DNA of 64,000 nt, taken from the NCBI RefSeq assembly GCF_022482905.1, contig NZ_JAKVOI010000001.1, forward strand, positions 3,039,958 through 3,103,957, read 5' to 3'. This document shows positions 44,260 through 54,821 of this stretch, one piece after another; positions within the stretch are counted from its first letter, which is position 1, and each line of letters starts with the position of its first letter. Source of the DNA: Clostridium sp. Its GTDB lineage: Bacteria > Bacillota > Clostridia > Clostridiales > Clostridiaceae. Position numbers and translations under genes: made by a program. The notes beneath the pieces were generated by a model. That model saw nothing but the letters and a program-made list of their open reading frames with translations. It did no database searches and had not been told where the DNA came from.

Positions 44260-44505
44260 TTATTTTTTAGTTATGGCTGTTTTTACAGTTACCCCACTAA
44301 TTTTACCAAGTTTGCCTGTCATTGCACTTATGTCATCTGAAGTTCCATCTACAATTACAGATATTATTGAAATATTTTTCTCCCTATATGGTATTCCCAT
44401 TCTGCCAACTATTATGTGGGCAAAAGAATGAAGTATCTGATTAACGGTCTTTGAATTCTCAAGATCTCTCACTACTATTCCAACGACACCAATTCTTGTT
44501 TGCAT
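44260..44505 (-). CDS. TM1266-type putative iron-only hydrogenase system regulator
   Basis: An 81-residue ACT-like/NikR-C-like small protein (MQTRIGVVGIVVRDLENSKTVNQILHSFAHIIVGRMGIPYREKNISIISVIVDG). The family is named from its usual place beside hydrogenase maturation genes hydEFG. It has no DNA-binding domain. No hydrogenase or maturase gene is in this window, so it is an isolated copy. ATG 44505 follows CTTGGAGG. Confidence 0.85.
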   Translation of the reverse strand: MQTRIGVVGIVVRDLENSKTVNQILHSFAHIIVGRMGIPYREKNISIISVIVDGTSDDISAMTGKLGKISGVTVKTAITKK

Positions 44506-44727
44506 ACATTATTACCTCCAAGTTATTTTAAATATTTGAGCTTATAATTATATTTTCAATTATATCTAATATACTTTAATATATAAAATAAAATAATATG
44601 GGGTCCAAAAATTTTATGAAAATAATTTTTCCCGAGATGCACATTTTATGTATTTTTAGCAGGTGAAACCGAAAGTAATGTAGAATTATTTATACATATA
44701 GAAAGTTGTAAGAAGGTGGTGTATAGA

Positions 44728-46674
44728 GTGGTTGATAAAGACATAAGATCCTTCTATAAAGGTAAAAATTATAAGGCCTATAATCTTATGGGATCTCATT
44801 TTACAAAGGAAAGAGGAAGGCTTGGTGCAAGATTTACTGTCTGGGCACCTAATGCGAGGAGAGTCAGAGTATTAGGTGATTTCAACAATTGGAAATCAGA
44901 AAGCCAATTTGAATTAAAAAAAGTATTTGGAACCAACCTTTGGAGTATATTTGTAATGGGAATAAAAAAGGAAACATTGTATAAATATGAGATTGTAGAT
45001 AAATCAGGAAATATAGTCTTAAAGAGTGACCCCTATGCAAGATATTCTGAAAGACGGCCAGGTAATGCTTCTCAAATAGTGCATGAAAAGATATTTAAAT
45101 GGGGAGATCATAAATGGATAGCCAGACAGAAGAAACTAAATGTATATGAGAAGCCTATAAATATATATGAAATTCATCTTGGGTCATGGAAAAAAGAAAA
45201 AGATGGCGAGTTTTTAAATTACAGACAGATAGCAAAGCAGCTTGTAAAATATTTAAAAATCATGAACTACAATTATGTAGAAATAATGCCAATAATGGAG
45301 CATCCATTGGATGATTCCTGGGGATATCAGATTACAGGATACTATTCAGTAACAAGCAGATATGGGAGCATACAGGATTTCAAATATTTTGTGAATATGC
45401 TCCACGATAATGGTATAGGAGTTATATTGGATTGGGTACCAGGTCACTTTTGTAAAGATGAGCATGGCCTATATAAATTTGATGGCACTCCTACGTATGA
45501 ATATTTAGACGAAAAGCAGTCGGAAAATAAAGGATGGGGAGCTGGAAATTTTGATTTGGGCAAACCTGAAGTAAGGAGCTTTCTCATATCAAATGCTGTT
45601 TTCTGGATTAAGGAATTTCATATAGACGGGCTCAGAGTGGATGCTGTTGCAAATACACTTTACCTTGATTATGACAAGGGACCGGGAGAATGGACACCAA
45701 ATGAAAATGGGGGAAATAAAAATATTAAAGCTGTGGAATTCTATCAGCAGCTGAATGAGATGCTTTTTAAAAAGTTTCCCAATTTGTTGATGATTGCAGA
45801 AGAATCTACGGCGTGGCCTCTTGTTTCAAGACCTGTATATGCAGGAGGGCTTGGATTCAATTTCAAATGGAATATGGGATGGATGAATGATGTGTTGAAA
45901 TACATTAAAATGTCACCAGAAGAAAAGAGGTGCAACCACAAATTAGTTACTTTTTCAATTATGTATAATTACTCCGAAAACTTCATACTCCCTATATCCC
46001 ATGATGAAGTCGTTCACGGGAAAAAATCTTTAATAGATAAAATGTGGGGGGACTATTGGAATAAATTTGCCGGGTATAGAGTATTTATTACCTATATGTA
46101 TACTCATCCGGGGAAAAAGCTTATATTCATGGGAACGGAATTTGCACAATTCTCTGAATGGGATAATTCTAAAGAATTGGAATGGGAACTTATAGACAAA
46201 TTTCCAATGCATAATGACATATTGAATTTTTCAAAGAGTATTAATAAATTTTATATTGATGAAAAAGCTCTTTGGGAACTTGATTACGATGAAAAAGGTT
46301 TTACATGGATAGATGCAAACAATGCCGGGCAAAGTATACTGGTGTTTATGAGAAATTCAAGACAGAAGGAGGACACTCTTATAGTACTTTGTAATTTCAC
46401 TCCAAAAGTATACTATGATTACAATATAGGGGTACCGTATCCAGGGGAATATAAAGAGGTATTTAATACAGATAAAAAAGAGTTTGGAGGTTCAGGAGAA
46501 ACAATTCAGGGCATTTTGTATTCCAAAAGTAAAGCATATCATAATCAAAAATACAGTCTTACTATAAAAATACCACCTATGGCGGCTGTTATAATAAAAC
46601 CTACGAAGATACTTGAGAATGTGGAGGAAGACACTGAACCAAATTCAAAGTTGCCTAAGATTAAATTAGAATAA
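44728..46674 (+). CDS. glgB: 1,4-alpha-glucan branching enzyme
   Basis: A 648-residue GH13 enzyme that introduces alpha-1,6 branches into glycogen. The N-terminal CBM48 is GARFTVWAPNARRVRVLGDFNNWK. The catalytic barrel has DWVPGHFCKDEHGL. The nucleophile Asp is in GLRVDAVANTLYLDY, the acid/base Glu in MIAEESTAWP and the third Asp in SHDEVVHGKKSL. Start GTG 44728 is 8 bases after AGAAGGTGG. It is the first gene of the glycogen operon; the 222-bp region upstream has no gene. Confidence 0.95.
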   Translation: MVDKDIRSFYKGKNYKAYNLMGSHFTKERGRLGARFTVWAPNARRVRVLGDFNNWKSESQFELKKVFGTNLWSIFVMGIKKETLYKYEIVDKSGNIVLKSDPYARYSERRPGNASQIVHEKIFKWGDHKWIARQKKLNVYEKPINIYEIHLGSWKKEKDGEFLNYRQIAKQLVKYLKIMNYNYVEIMPIMEHPLDDSWGYQITGYYSVTSRYGSIQDFKYFVNMLHDNGIGVILDWVPGHFCKDEHGLYKFDGTPTYEYLDEKQSENKGWGAGNFDLGKPEVRSFLISNAVFWIKEFHIDGLRVDAVANTLYLDYDKGPGEWTPNENGGNKNIKAVEFYQQLNEMLFKKFPNLLMIAEESTAWPLVSRPVYAGGLGFNFKWNMGWMNDVLKYIKMSPEEKRCNHKLVTFSIMYNYSENFILPISHDEVVHGKKSLIDKMWGDYWNKFAGYRVFITYMYTHPGKKLIFMGTEFAQFSEWDNSKELEWELIDKFPMHNDILNFSKSINKFYIDEKALWELDYDEKGFTWIDANNAGQSILVFMRNSRQKEDTLIVLCNFTPKVYYDYNIGVPYPGEYKEVFNTDKKEFGGSGETIQGILYSKSKAYHNQKYSLTIKIPPMAAVIIKPTKILENVEEDTEPNSKLPKIKLE

Positions 46675-46699
46675 ATAATAATTGGGGGAGGGAAATTTT

Positions 46700-48127
46700 A
46701 TGAATGTATTATTTGTTGCTTCTGAAGCGGAGCCATTTATAAAAACAGGAGGACTTGCTGATGTAGTTGGTACGCTGCCCAGGTATCTTAAAAAAATCGG
46801 GGTAAATGCGAGAGTAGTAATACCTAAGTATAAGAACATTAAGTCGGATTTGATCAATAAGCTGAATTTTATAAAGTACTTCTATGTTCCTGTAGGATGG
46901 AGAAGTAAATATTGTGGGATATTCCAGTATGAATATCAGGGTGTAATTTACTATCTTATAGATAATGAATACTACTTTTATAGAGATGACCTTTATGGAT
47001 ATTATGATGATGGTGAGAGATTTGCATTTTTCGACAGGGCGGTTCTCAATATGCTTTGGGAAATTAACTATAAGCCAGATATAATACATTGCAATGACTG
47101 GCAAACGGGGATGATACCAGTATTATACAAAATTGAATATAAAGAGGATGAGTTCTACAGGGGAATCAGATTTTTGTTTAGTATTCATAATCTTCTGTTT
47201 CAGGGTAACTTTGATAAAAATATTTTAGGGGAACTTTTCAATTTAGATAATATTTATTATGAAAATGGCAGTGTTGAACTGAACGGGGCTGTAAGTTTTA
47301 TGAAAAGTGGAATAAATTATAGTGATAAAATTTCAACGGTAAGCTGTTCTTATGCCAAGGAGATACAGACATCATATTATGGAGAAAACCTTGACGGGCT
47401 TCTTAGAAGCAGGGGCAGTGATCTATGGGGGATATTAAATGGAATAGATTATAATGCCTATAATCCGGAAAATGACAGCATGATATTTAGAAATTACAGT
47501 AAAGAAAATTTAAGAAACAAGATGGTAAATAAATTGAAATTACAGAAGGATCTTAATTTAGATGTGGACAGGGAAATACCTATGTTTGCAATAATTTCAC
47601 GATTTACACCGCAAAAGGGTATGGATATTATACAAAATATAGGAGAAAGGCTCGTCTCGAAACATATTCAGTTGGTAGTACTGGGAACAGGATATAAACA
47701 GTATGAGGATTATTTTAGATATCTGAGTTCAAAGTATCCAAGGACCGTATCTGCAAATATATATTTTGATGATATACTGGCACATAGGATTTATGCTTCA
47801 TCTGATATATTTTTAATGCCCTCGCTTTTTGAGCCGTGTGGACTAGGACAGCTTATAGCTTTGAGATATGGGACAATTCCAATAGTAAGGGAGACCGGAG
47901 GACTTAAAGACACTATACAGCCGTATAATAAATATACAGGCGAAGGTAATGGATTCAGTTTCACAAATTTTAATGCAGATGATTTCTTTCATGTTATAAA
48001 TGATGTTCTGGATTATTTTAGTGAAAAGGAAATATGGAGTAATATAGTAAAACATGCCATGGAAAGTGATAATAGCTGGGATAATTCAGCAAAGCTTTAT
48101 AAATCGCTGTATGAAAGTTTGACATAG
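46700..48127 (+). CDS. glgA: Glycogen synthase (ADP-glucose type)
   Basis: A 475-residue GT5 enzyme that elongates glucan with ADP-glucose. The N-terminal [20 protein letters not shown] binds ADP-glucose. [15 protein letters not shown] and [14 protein letters not shown] and [34 protein letters not shown] are GT5 signatures. ATG 46700 follows GGGGGAGGG, 25 bases after glgB. Confidence 0.96.
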   Translation: MNVLFVASEAEPFIKTGGLADVVGTLPRYLKKIGVNARVVIPKYKNIKSDLINKLNFIKYFYVPVGWRSKYCGIFQYEYQGVIYYLIDNEYYFYRDDLYGYYDDGERFAFFDRAVLNMLWEINYKPDIIHCNDWQTGMIPVLYKIEYKEDEFYRGIRFLFSIHNLLFQGNFDKNILGELFNLDNIYYENGSVELNGAVSFMKSGINYSDKISTVSCSYAKEIQTSYYGENLDGLLRSRGSDLWGILNGIDYNAYNPENDSMIFRNYSKENLRNKMVNKLKLQKDLNLDVDREIPMFAIISRFTPQKGMDIIQNIGERLVSKHIQLVVLGTGYKQYEDYFRYLSSKYPRTVSANIYFDDILAHRIYASSDIFLMPSLFEPCGLGQLIALRYGTIPIVRETGGLKDTIQPYNKYTGEGNGFSFTNFNADDFFHVINDVLDYFSEKEIWSNIVKHAMESDNSWDNSAKLYKSLYESLT

Positions 48128-48168
48128 TTATTTAAGCAAAATGTAGTGATATCGTTAGGAGGAGTTTT

Positions 48169-50601
48169 ATGCTAAATATAGACAAGGAAACTTTCAAAAA
48201 AGATTATAAGGAAAAGTTCATGGAGATTCATGGTAAGGAGCTGGAAGAGGGTACGGACTATAATAAATATGAAGCACTTGGAGGTCTTGTAAGAGATTAT
48301 GTAACAAAAATGTGGATAGAAACCAACAATAGTTACAAGAAAACAAGTAAAAAACAAGTATACTATTTTTCCATGGAATTTTTGCTTGGCAGGCTTCTTG
48401 GAAGTAATCTTCTCAATCTAGGTATAAGAACTATATGTAAAGAAGCTTTGAGTGAATTGGGAATAGATCTGGAAAGATTGGAAGAGCTTGAAGAGGACCA
48501 GGGACTTGGAAATGGCGGGCTTGGAAGGCTTGCAGCATGTTTCCTGGATTCAATGGCAACTCTAAGTATACCTGGGCATGGATGCGGCATAAGATACAAG
48601 TATGGTTTTTTCGATCAAAAAATAATAAATAATTCCCAGGTGGAAGTTCCAGATGACTGGCTTAAAAACGGGAATATATGGGAAATAAAGAAATCAGATA
48701 AATCCCGGGTTGTAAAATTCGGAGGAGATGTAAAAATAGAATATATAGATGGGAATTTAAAATTTCGACATGTCAATTATGAAACAGTATTGGCTGTACC
48801 CTATGATATACCTATAGTGGGATATGACAACAATGTAGTGAATACATTGAGGCTCTGGAGTGCAGAACCACTGTCCAATGAGTTTGACTTTTCATCTTTT
48901 AACAGAGGGGATTTCAGAAAGGCTATGGAATATAAAGATTCTGTAGAATCCATTTCGCAAATTCTATATCCTGATGATAGTTTTTACGAGGGAAAGCTTC
49001 TAAGATTAAAACAACAGTATTTCTTCGTATCCGCCGGACTTCAGAGTATTATACACCATTTCAAAAGTTCAGGTGGCGATATTAAGGAGCTGGATGAAAA
49101 AATAGCAGTGCACATAAATGATACTCATCCTACGCTTGCTATTCCCGAATTGATGAGAATACTTGTAGATGAAGAAGGTGTTGGATGGGATGATGCATGG
49201 AGAATGACCCATAATATCATGTCCTATACAAATCATACAATAATGGCAGAGGCATTGGAAAAATGGCCTGTAGACATGTTTAAGAAGCTTCTTCCAAGAA
49301 TTTTTATGATAGTACAGGAAATAGATAGGAGATTTTGTGAAGAATTAAAAGCTAAATATCCGGGACAATGGGATAAAATAAGGCGGATGACCATAATAGA
49401 CGGAGGCTATGTCAAGATGGCTCATCTTGCCATAGTTGGAAGCCATAGTGTAAATGGAGTAGCCAAACTTCATACTGAAATATTGAAAAAGCAGGAGATG
49501 TCAGACTTTTACTACCATTATCCAGACAGGTTTAATAATAAGACAAATGGTATAACTCATAGAAGATGGCTCATGAATGCAAATCCAAGTTTGACAAATC
49601 TTTTAAAGGAAACTATAGGTGATAGTTTTATAACACATCCTACAGAGATGGAAAAGTTTGCGAAGTTTGCCGAAGACAAGAATGTTCAGGGGAAACTTGC
49701 GGAAATAAAATTAGCCAATAAAAGAAAGCTGGCAGATTATATATATAAAAATCAGGGTATAAGAATAGATGTCAATTCCATATTTGATGTACAGATAAAA
49801 AGAATTCACGCCTATAAACGGCAGACATTGAACTGCCTTCGAATAATGGATTTATATAACAGACTTATAGAAAATCCAAATCTGGATATTGTGCCGAGAA
49901 CTTTTATATTTGCAGGAAAATCAGCACCCGCATATCATCTGGCAAAAGATATAATTACACTTATAAATGTAGTGGCGAATAGAATAAATAACGATGACAG
50001 GGTCAATAAAAAAATAAAAGTGGTATTTATGGAGAACTACAGGGTATCGCTTGCTGAAGTTATAATACCTGCCGCCGATTTGAGTGAACAGATATCTACA
50101 ACTACAAAGGAAGCATCCGGAACCAGCAATATGAAATTTATGATGAATGGAGCTGTTACTATAGCAACATTAGATGGAGCCAATGTGGAGATAAAGGATG
50201 AAGTTGGGGATGATAATATAGTAATATTCGGACTTACGGAAAGAGAAGTATTGAACTATTATAAAAATGGTGGTTATAGTTCACAGGAAATTATAAATGG
50301 AGATTCCAGAATAAGAGGGATTGTAAATTCTCTGATAGATGGTACTTATTCCAGAGACGAATTTAGAGACATATATGAAAATCTGTTTACCTATAATGAT
50401 GAATTCTTCGTATTAAAAGATTTCTATTCCTATCTGGAGGCCCAGGAAAGGGTTGATAGATTATATAGGGATAGTTCAAAGTGGCAGAAGATGTGCATTA
50501 TAAATATAGCTCATTCAGGTATATTTTCCAGTGATAGAACTATAAGAGAGTATGCTACGGGAATATGGGGCTCCAAGTGTTTGTATAAAAATTTGCAGTA
50601 G
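48169..50601 (+). CDS. glgP: Glycogen/starch phosphorylase
   Basis: An 810-residue PLP enzyme (GT35) that phosphorolyses glucan to glucose-1-phosphate. EDQGLGNGGLGRLAACFLDSMATL and VHINDTHPTLAIPELMR and EASGTSNMKFMMNGAVTIATLDGAN are conserved. The Lys in SNMKF carries PLP. ATG follows TTAGGAGG. With glgA and glgC it gives both synthesis and breakdown from one transcript. Confidence 0.97.
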   Translation: MLNIDKETFKKDYKEKFMEIHGKELEEGTDYNKYEALGGLVRDYVTKMWIETNNSYKKTSKKQVYYFSMEFLLGRLLGSNLLNLGIRTICKEALSELGIDLERLEELEEDQGLGNGGLGRLAACFLDSMATLSIPGHGCGIRYKYGFFDQKIINNSQVEVPDDWLKNGNIWEIKKSDKSRVVKFGGDVKIEYIDGNLKFRHVNYETVLAVPYDIPIVGYDNNVVNTLRLWSAEPLSNEFDFSSFNRGDFRKAMEYKDSVESISQILYPDDSFYEGKLLRLKQQYFFVSAGLQSIIHHFKSSGGDIKELDEKIAVHINDTHPTLAIPELMRILVDEEGVGWDDAWRMTHNIMSYTNHTIMAEALEKWPVDMFKKLLPRIFMIVQEIDRRFCEELKAKYPGQWDKIRRMTIIDGGYVKMAHLAIVGSHSVNGVAKLHTEILKKQEMSDFYYHYPDRFNNKTNGITHRRWLMNANPSLTNLLKETIGDSFITHPTEMEKFAKFAEDKNVQGKLAEIKLANKRKLADYIYKNQGIRIDVNSIFDVQIKRIHAYKRQTLNCLRIMDLYNRLIENPNLDIVPRTFIFAGKSAPAYHLAKDIITLINVVANRINNDDRVNKKIKVVFMENYRVSLAEVIIPAADLSEQISTTTKEASGTSNMKFMMNGAVTIATLDGANVEIKDEVGDDNIVIFGLTEREVLNYYKNGGYSSQEIINGDSRIRGIVNSLIDGTYSRDEFRDIYENLFTYNDEFFVLKDFYSYLEAQERVDRLYRDSSKWQKMCIINIAHSGIFSSDRTIREYATGIWGSKCLYKNLQ

Positions 50602-50638
50602 AAATTTCTGGATTTCATTATCTGAGAAGAGGTGCAGG

Positions 50639-52417
50639 ATGAATTTTGAATTAAAACATGATTCCAAGGATACTTATTATAGAAAGCCTTTTGGAGCAGT
50701 AGAAAAAGGAGAAACAGTATATATATCCATATCAGCAGACAGGCATTTGGAGGTATATCTTGATTTAATATATTTTGACTACAGTGAAAAAGCTGTAAAA
50801 ATGGATATTTTAAAACGTACCGACAATGAATATATATATTATTATTATATAAATTTGCCAAAAAATTATGAGGGAATTATAAATTACTATTTCAAGGTAC
50901 AGCTTGAGGAAGAAAGATATATTTACTACGGTAATAAATATGATGGATTGGGAGGGGAAGGGCAGATTTATCATAATAAACCCAAACCCTACCAGATAAC
51001 AGTATATGAGCCATTCAAGGTCCCCGAATGGTTTAAAGAAGGTATTGTGTATCAAGTATTTGTAGACAGGTTTAAAAACGGGAATAAAGATGGAAAAGTA
51101 CTGAGTCCCAAAAAAGATATTTTTATCCATGAGGATTGGAATGATGAACCTCACTATATAAGAGATTCATACGGCAGCATATTAAAGTGGGATTTCTTTG
51201 GAGGAAATTTGCAGGGAGTAATTGAGAAACTTGGATATATAAAAAGCCTGGGAGCAAATTCCATATATTTAAATCCTATATTCGAATCTGACAGTAACCA
51301 TAAATATGATACGGGAGATTATAAGACAATAGATCAGATGTATGGAGATGAAAGTATATTTAAGAGGTTATGCCGGGAAGCTGAAAAATTGGGTATAAAA
51401 ATTATTCTAGACGGGGTTTTTAGTCACACTGGGGATGACAGCATATATTTCAATAAATACGGTAATTACGATTCCCTGGGTGCATATCAGTCAAAGGATT
51501 CTCTCTATTATAACTGGTACAGGTTTAATGAATATCCAAACAAATATGACTGCTGGTGGGGAATAAGTAATATGCCGAATGTAAATGAGATGGAGAGCAC
51601 CTATGTAGATTTCATTATTTCAAATGAGAATTCAGTATTGAAAAAGTGGATGGATAATGGAGCTTCTGGGTGGCGGCTGGATGTTGCGGATGAATTGCCT
51701 GATGAGTTTATACATAAGATAAAAAGCAGGATGAAGGATATTTCACCAGATTCCGTACTTATAGGAGAAGTATGGGAAGATGCATCCAACAAGGTAAGCT
51801 ATTCAAAGAGAAGAAAATATGTATTCGGACGTGAACTCGATTCTGTAATAAATTATCCATTCAGAGACGCCTTGATAGATTTTCTGACAGGGAACACAGG
51901 GGCGGTAGCCTTTGAAAGAAAGATGTTGAGCTTGTATGAAAACTACCCCGGAGAAATATTTTACTCCAATTTAAACGTCATAGGAACCCATGATACAGAG
52001 AGAATTCTCACTTTATTAGGCAGAAATGGAAAAGATGGTATCAAGCTCTTGAATATCGCAGTAGCAATTCAAATGACAATGCCAGGTGTCCCTTTAATAT
52101 ATTATGGAGATGAAGCAGGAGTTTCGGGTGGAGATGATCCTGAAAACAGGAAAACCTATCCATGGGAGAATGAAAACAAATATATATTGAAGTTTTATAG
52201 GTGTATTGCTGATTTGAGGAATAAATTGGACTCATTGAAAAAAGGCGATATAAGATTTTATGACATAAATGAGGATGTATTGTGTTATGAAAGGGCTTTT
52301 AAGGATGAAAGAACTTTCATAATAATAAATAGGAGTGAAGATAAAACATTTGAGGTAAGAGTAAAGGAATTGTATATAAAAATTTTTCCTTATGGAGTAA
52401 AGATATTTAAGAAATAA
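50639..52417 (+). CDS. GH13 alpha-amylase / neopullulanase-type enzyme
   Basis: A 592-residue protein without signal peptide. Residues 1-125 form a CBM34-like N-terminal domain. The GH13 barrel begins WFKEGIVYQVFVDRFKNGNKD. Catalytic residues are Asp in GWRLDVADELPDE, Glu in VLIGEVWEDA and Asp in VIGTHDTERIL. The CBM34 plus intracellular location suggests a cyclomaltodextrinase or neopullulanase that trims or debranches glycogen-derived oligosaccharides. ATG 50639 follows AGAGGTGCAGG; the frame is open upstream into glgP but without a start signal. Confidence 0.9.
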   Translation: MNFELKHDSKDTYYRKPFGAVEKGETVYISISADRHLEVYLDLIYFDYSEKAVKMDILKRTDNEYIYYYYINLPKNYEGIINYYFKVQLEEERYIYYGNKYDGLGGEGQIYHNKPKPYQITVYEPFKVPEWFKEGIVYQVFVDRFKNGNKDGKVLSPKKDIFIHEDWNDEPHYIRDSYGSILKWDFFGGNLQGVIEKLGYIKSLGANSIYLNPIFESDSNHKYDTGDYKTIDQMYGDESIFKRLCREAEKLGIKIILDGVFSHTGDDSIYFNKYGNYDSLGAYQSKDSLYYNWYRFNEYPNKYDCWWGISNMPNVNEMESTYVDFIISNENSVLKKWMDNGASGWRLDVADELPDEFIHKIKSRMKDISPDSVLIGEVWEDASNKVSYSKRRKYVFGRELDSVINYPFRDALIDFLTGNTGAVAFERKMLSLYENYPGEIFYSNLNVIGTHDTERILTLLGRNGKDGIKLLNIAVAIQMTMPGVPLIYYGDEAGVSGGDDPENRKTYPWENENKYILKFYRCIADLRNKLDSLKKGDIRFYDINEDVLCYERAFKDERTFIIINRSEDKTFEVRVKELYIKIFPYGVKIFKK

Positions 52418-52459
52418 GAATATCATTTAAAGGCTTTTAACAGAAAAGGGGGATGGGTT

Positions 52460-53611
52460 ATGAAAAAAAAGGAAGTAGTATCAATGATATTGGCTGGTGG
52501 ACAAGGTTCAAGATTGGGAATACTGACTAAGAGACTGGCAAAACCAGCTGTACCATTTGGCGGGAAATACAGAATAATAGATTTCGCTTTAAGCAATTGT
52601 TCTAATTCGGGTATTTATACCGTAGGAGTATTAACACAGTACAAGCCATTGGAATTAAATTCACATATAGGCATAGGAAGCCCCTGGGATCTAGATAGGA
52701 GAGATGGTGGTGTATACATACTCCCACCTTATCAAGAGGAAAATGGAGGAAATTGGTATAGAGGAACTGCAGATGCCATATATCAAAATATGTCATTTAT
52801 AGATAACTACAATCCAGAATATGTTCTTGTACTTTCGGGAGATCATATATATAAAATGGATTATTCACATATGCTTAATTTTCATAAGGAAAAGGGTGCA
52901 GATGTAACTATAGCAGTAATTAAGGTGCCTATAGAGGAGACATATAGATTTGGAATAATGAGTACGAGAGATGACATGAGCATATATGAATTTGAGGAAA
53001 AACCTAAAGCTGCCAAAAGCACCAATGCTTCTATGGGGGTATATATTTTCAATTGGAAGCTGCTGAAGAAGTTTTTGAGATCGGATCATAATAACAAGAA
53101 TTCCAGCAATGATTTTGGCAAAAATATTATACCAAACATGCTTGATTCAGGCTTGAATATATATGCATATCCATTTAAAGGATACTGGAAGGATGTTGGT
53201 ACTGTAAAAAGTTTATGGGAAGCAAATATGGATCTTCTAAGAGAAGATAATGAGCTCAACTTGAGAGATCCCAAATGGAGAATATATTCAGTAAATCATA
53301 TGGAACCGGCCCAGTATATAGGACCCAATGCAAATATTAAATCATCAATAGCAGTAGATGGTTGTGAAATCTATGGTAAAGTGCTTCATTCAATTATATT
53401 TTCAGGAAGTGTAATTGGTAAAAATTCTGAGATAATAGATTCAGTTGTAATGCCCAATACACGAATAGGAGATAATGTTATAATCAATAAGGCAATAATA
53501 GGAAGCAATGTAATAGTGAGAAGAGACAGTGTAATAGGAAATGGGAATGAAATTACTGTAGTGGGTTCGAATGTGGACGTGAAAGCAGGATCTATATTAG
53601 TAAATTCATGA
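52460..53611 (+). CDS. glgC: Glucose-1-phosphate adenylyltransferase
   Basis: A 383-residue enzyme that makes ADP-glucose. The nucleotidyltransferase loop is [13 protein letters not shown], with [15 protein letters not shown] and [12 protein letters not shown] and [13 protein letters not shown]. The C-terminal third is a left-handed beta-helix ([22 protein letters not shown]). ATG follows AAAAGGGGGATGGG. It is the step that commits glucose to glycogen and is paired with glgD. Confidence 0.97.
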   Translation: MKKKEVVSMILAGGQGSRLGILTKRLAKPAVPFGGKYRIIDFALSNCSNSGIYTVGVLTQYKPLELNSHIGIGSPWDLDRRDGGVYILPPYQEENGGNWYRGTADAIYQNMSFIDNYNPEYVLVLSGDHIYKMDYSHMLNFHKEKGADVTIAVIKVPIEETYRFGIMSTRDDMSIYEFEEKPKAAKSTNASMGVYIFNWKLLKKFLRSDHNNKNSSNDFGKNIIPNMLDSGLNIYAYPFKGYWKDVGTVKSLWEANMDLLREDNELNLRDPKWRIYSVNHMEPAQYIGPNANIKSSIAVDGCEIYGKVLHSIIFSGSVIGKNSEIIDSVVMPNTRIGDNVIINKAIIGSNVIVRRDSVIGNGNEITVVGSNVDVKAGSILVNS

Positions 53612-53651
53612 AAGCGTAAGATAAGTTATGTATTGATGGGAGATGATATTT

Positions 53652-54761
53652 GTGTATGAAAATTTCATGGGTATAATAAATTTGGATGAGAATGAGGGTA
53701 ATATAAGGGAACTGACAAGAAATAGACCTTTAGCGTCGGTGCCGATTGGAGGAAGATATAGAATTATTGATTTTATAATGTCAAATATGACCAACTCTGG
53801 TATAGAGAATATAGGCATATTTACAAAAATAGAGTCCAGGTCGCTTATAGATCATATAAGCAATGGAAGACCATGGGATCTGAACAGGAAGATAGAAGGT
53901 CTGAGGGTATTTAACTTTACCGATAGAAGTCCGAATTTTGACGATATATATAATTTTGCAAAGAATATGTCATATTTTAAAAAGAGCAAAGAAGAATATG
54001 TGATTATTTCACCGTCTTATATGGTGTGCAATGTAGACCTGGATGAAGCAATGAAATTTCATGTGAAATCCAAGAATGATGTTACTATAATATATAAAGA
54101 GGTGAAAAATGCAGATACAAATTACATCCACTGTGAAACATTGAATATAGACAGTAGTGGTAGAGTTGCAAGTGTAGGAAGAAATATAGGTATAAACAGC
54201 AAAGCCAATATATGTATGGAAATGTATATGATGAGCAAGAGTATATTCATGGATATAGTAAATGAGTGTATATCAATAGGAAGCTATAGAAAAGTGAAAT
54301 GTCATATATATAACTGTCTTGACAGTTTGAAAGTAGGAAGTTTCAGATTTGATGGGTATTTGAGCTGCATAAATTCTATTAAGGAATATTATAGAACAAA
54401 CATGGAGCTTTTGAAGCATAATGTAATGAAAGAATTGTTTTCAAGTGAAAGGCCCATATACACCAAGACAAACGATGAAGTGCCAGCGAGATATTCCCAA
54501 TGGAGCGATGTAAAAAATTCTATAGTCGGGAATGGATGTTTTATAGAAGGTAAAGTTGAAAACAGCATAATATCCAGAAGAGTTACTGTATCTAAAAATG
54601 CAGTACTTGAGAACTGTATAGTACTTCAAAATTGCAATATAGGCAAAGGTGTAAAACTCCAACATGTAATTTTGGATAAGAATACATCTGTAAAGAATGG
54701 AAGAGAGCTTAAGGGCGATGAGGACATGCCCATCGTAATAGAGAATCAGGAAGTATATTGA
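53652..54761 (+). CDS. glgD: GlgD subunit of glucose-1-phosphate adenylyltransferase
   Basis: A 369-residue GlgC paralogue. It keeps ASVPIGGRYRIIDFIMSNMTNSGI and the beta-helix end, but the catalytic loop GGQGSRL is replaced by DENEGNIREL. That fits a non-catalytic partner that activates GlgC, as known for Firmicute GlgCD. GTG 53652 sits 9 bases after GGGAG; ATG 53643 abuts that site and ATG 53667 is a further option. It is 40 bases after glgC and the last glycogen gene. Confidence 0.92.
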   Translation: MYENFMGIINLDENEGNIRELTRNRPLASVPIGGRYRIIDFIMSNMTNSGIENIGIFTKIESRSLIDHISNGRPWDLNRKIEGLRVFNFTDRSPNFDDIYNFAKNMSYFKKSKEEYVIISPSYMVCNVDLDEAMKFHVKSKNDVTIIYKEVKNADTNYIHCETLNIDSSGRVASVGRNIGINSKANICMEMYMMSKSIFMDIVNECISIGSYRKVKCHIYNCLDSLKVGSFRFDGYLSCINSIKEYYRTNMELLKHNVMKELFSSERPIYTKTNDEVPARYSQWSDVKNSIVGNGCFIEGKVENSIISRRVTVSKNAVLENCIVLQNCNIGKGVKLQHVILDKNTSVKNGRELKGDEDMPIVIENQEVY

Positions 54762-54782
54762 GGAGATATTAAAGTATCTCCT
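54761..54782 (+). terminator. Weak terminator after glgD
   Basis: AGGAGATA (54761-54768) pairs with TATCTCCT (54775-54782), followed by TGTTAATTT. Confidence 0.5.
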
Positions 54783-54821
54783 TGTTAATTTACAACAGCT
54801 AAAAGAAGGGAATTGCGTAAT

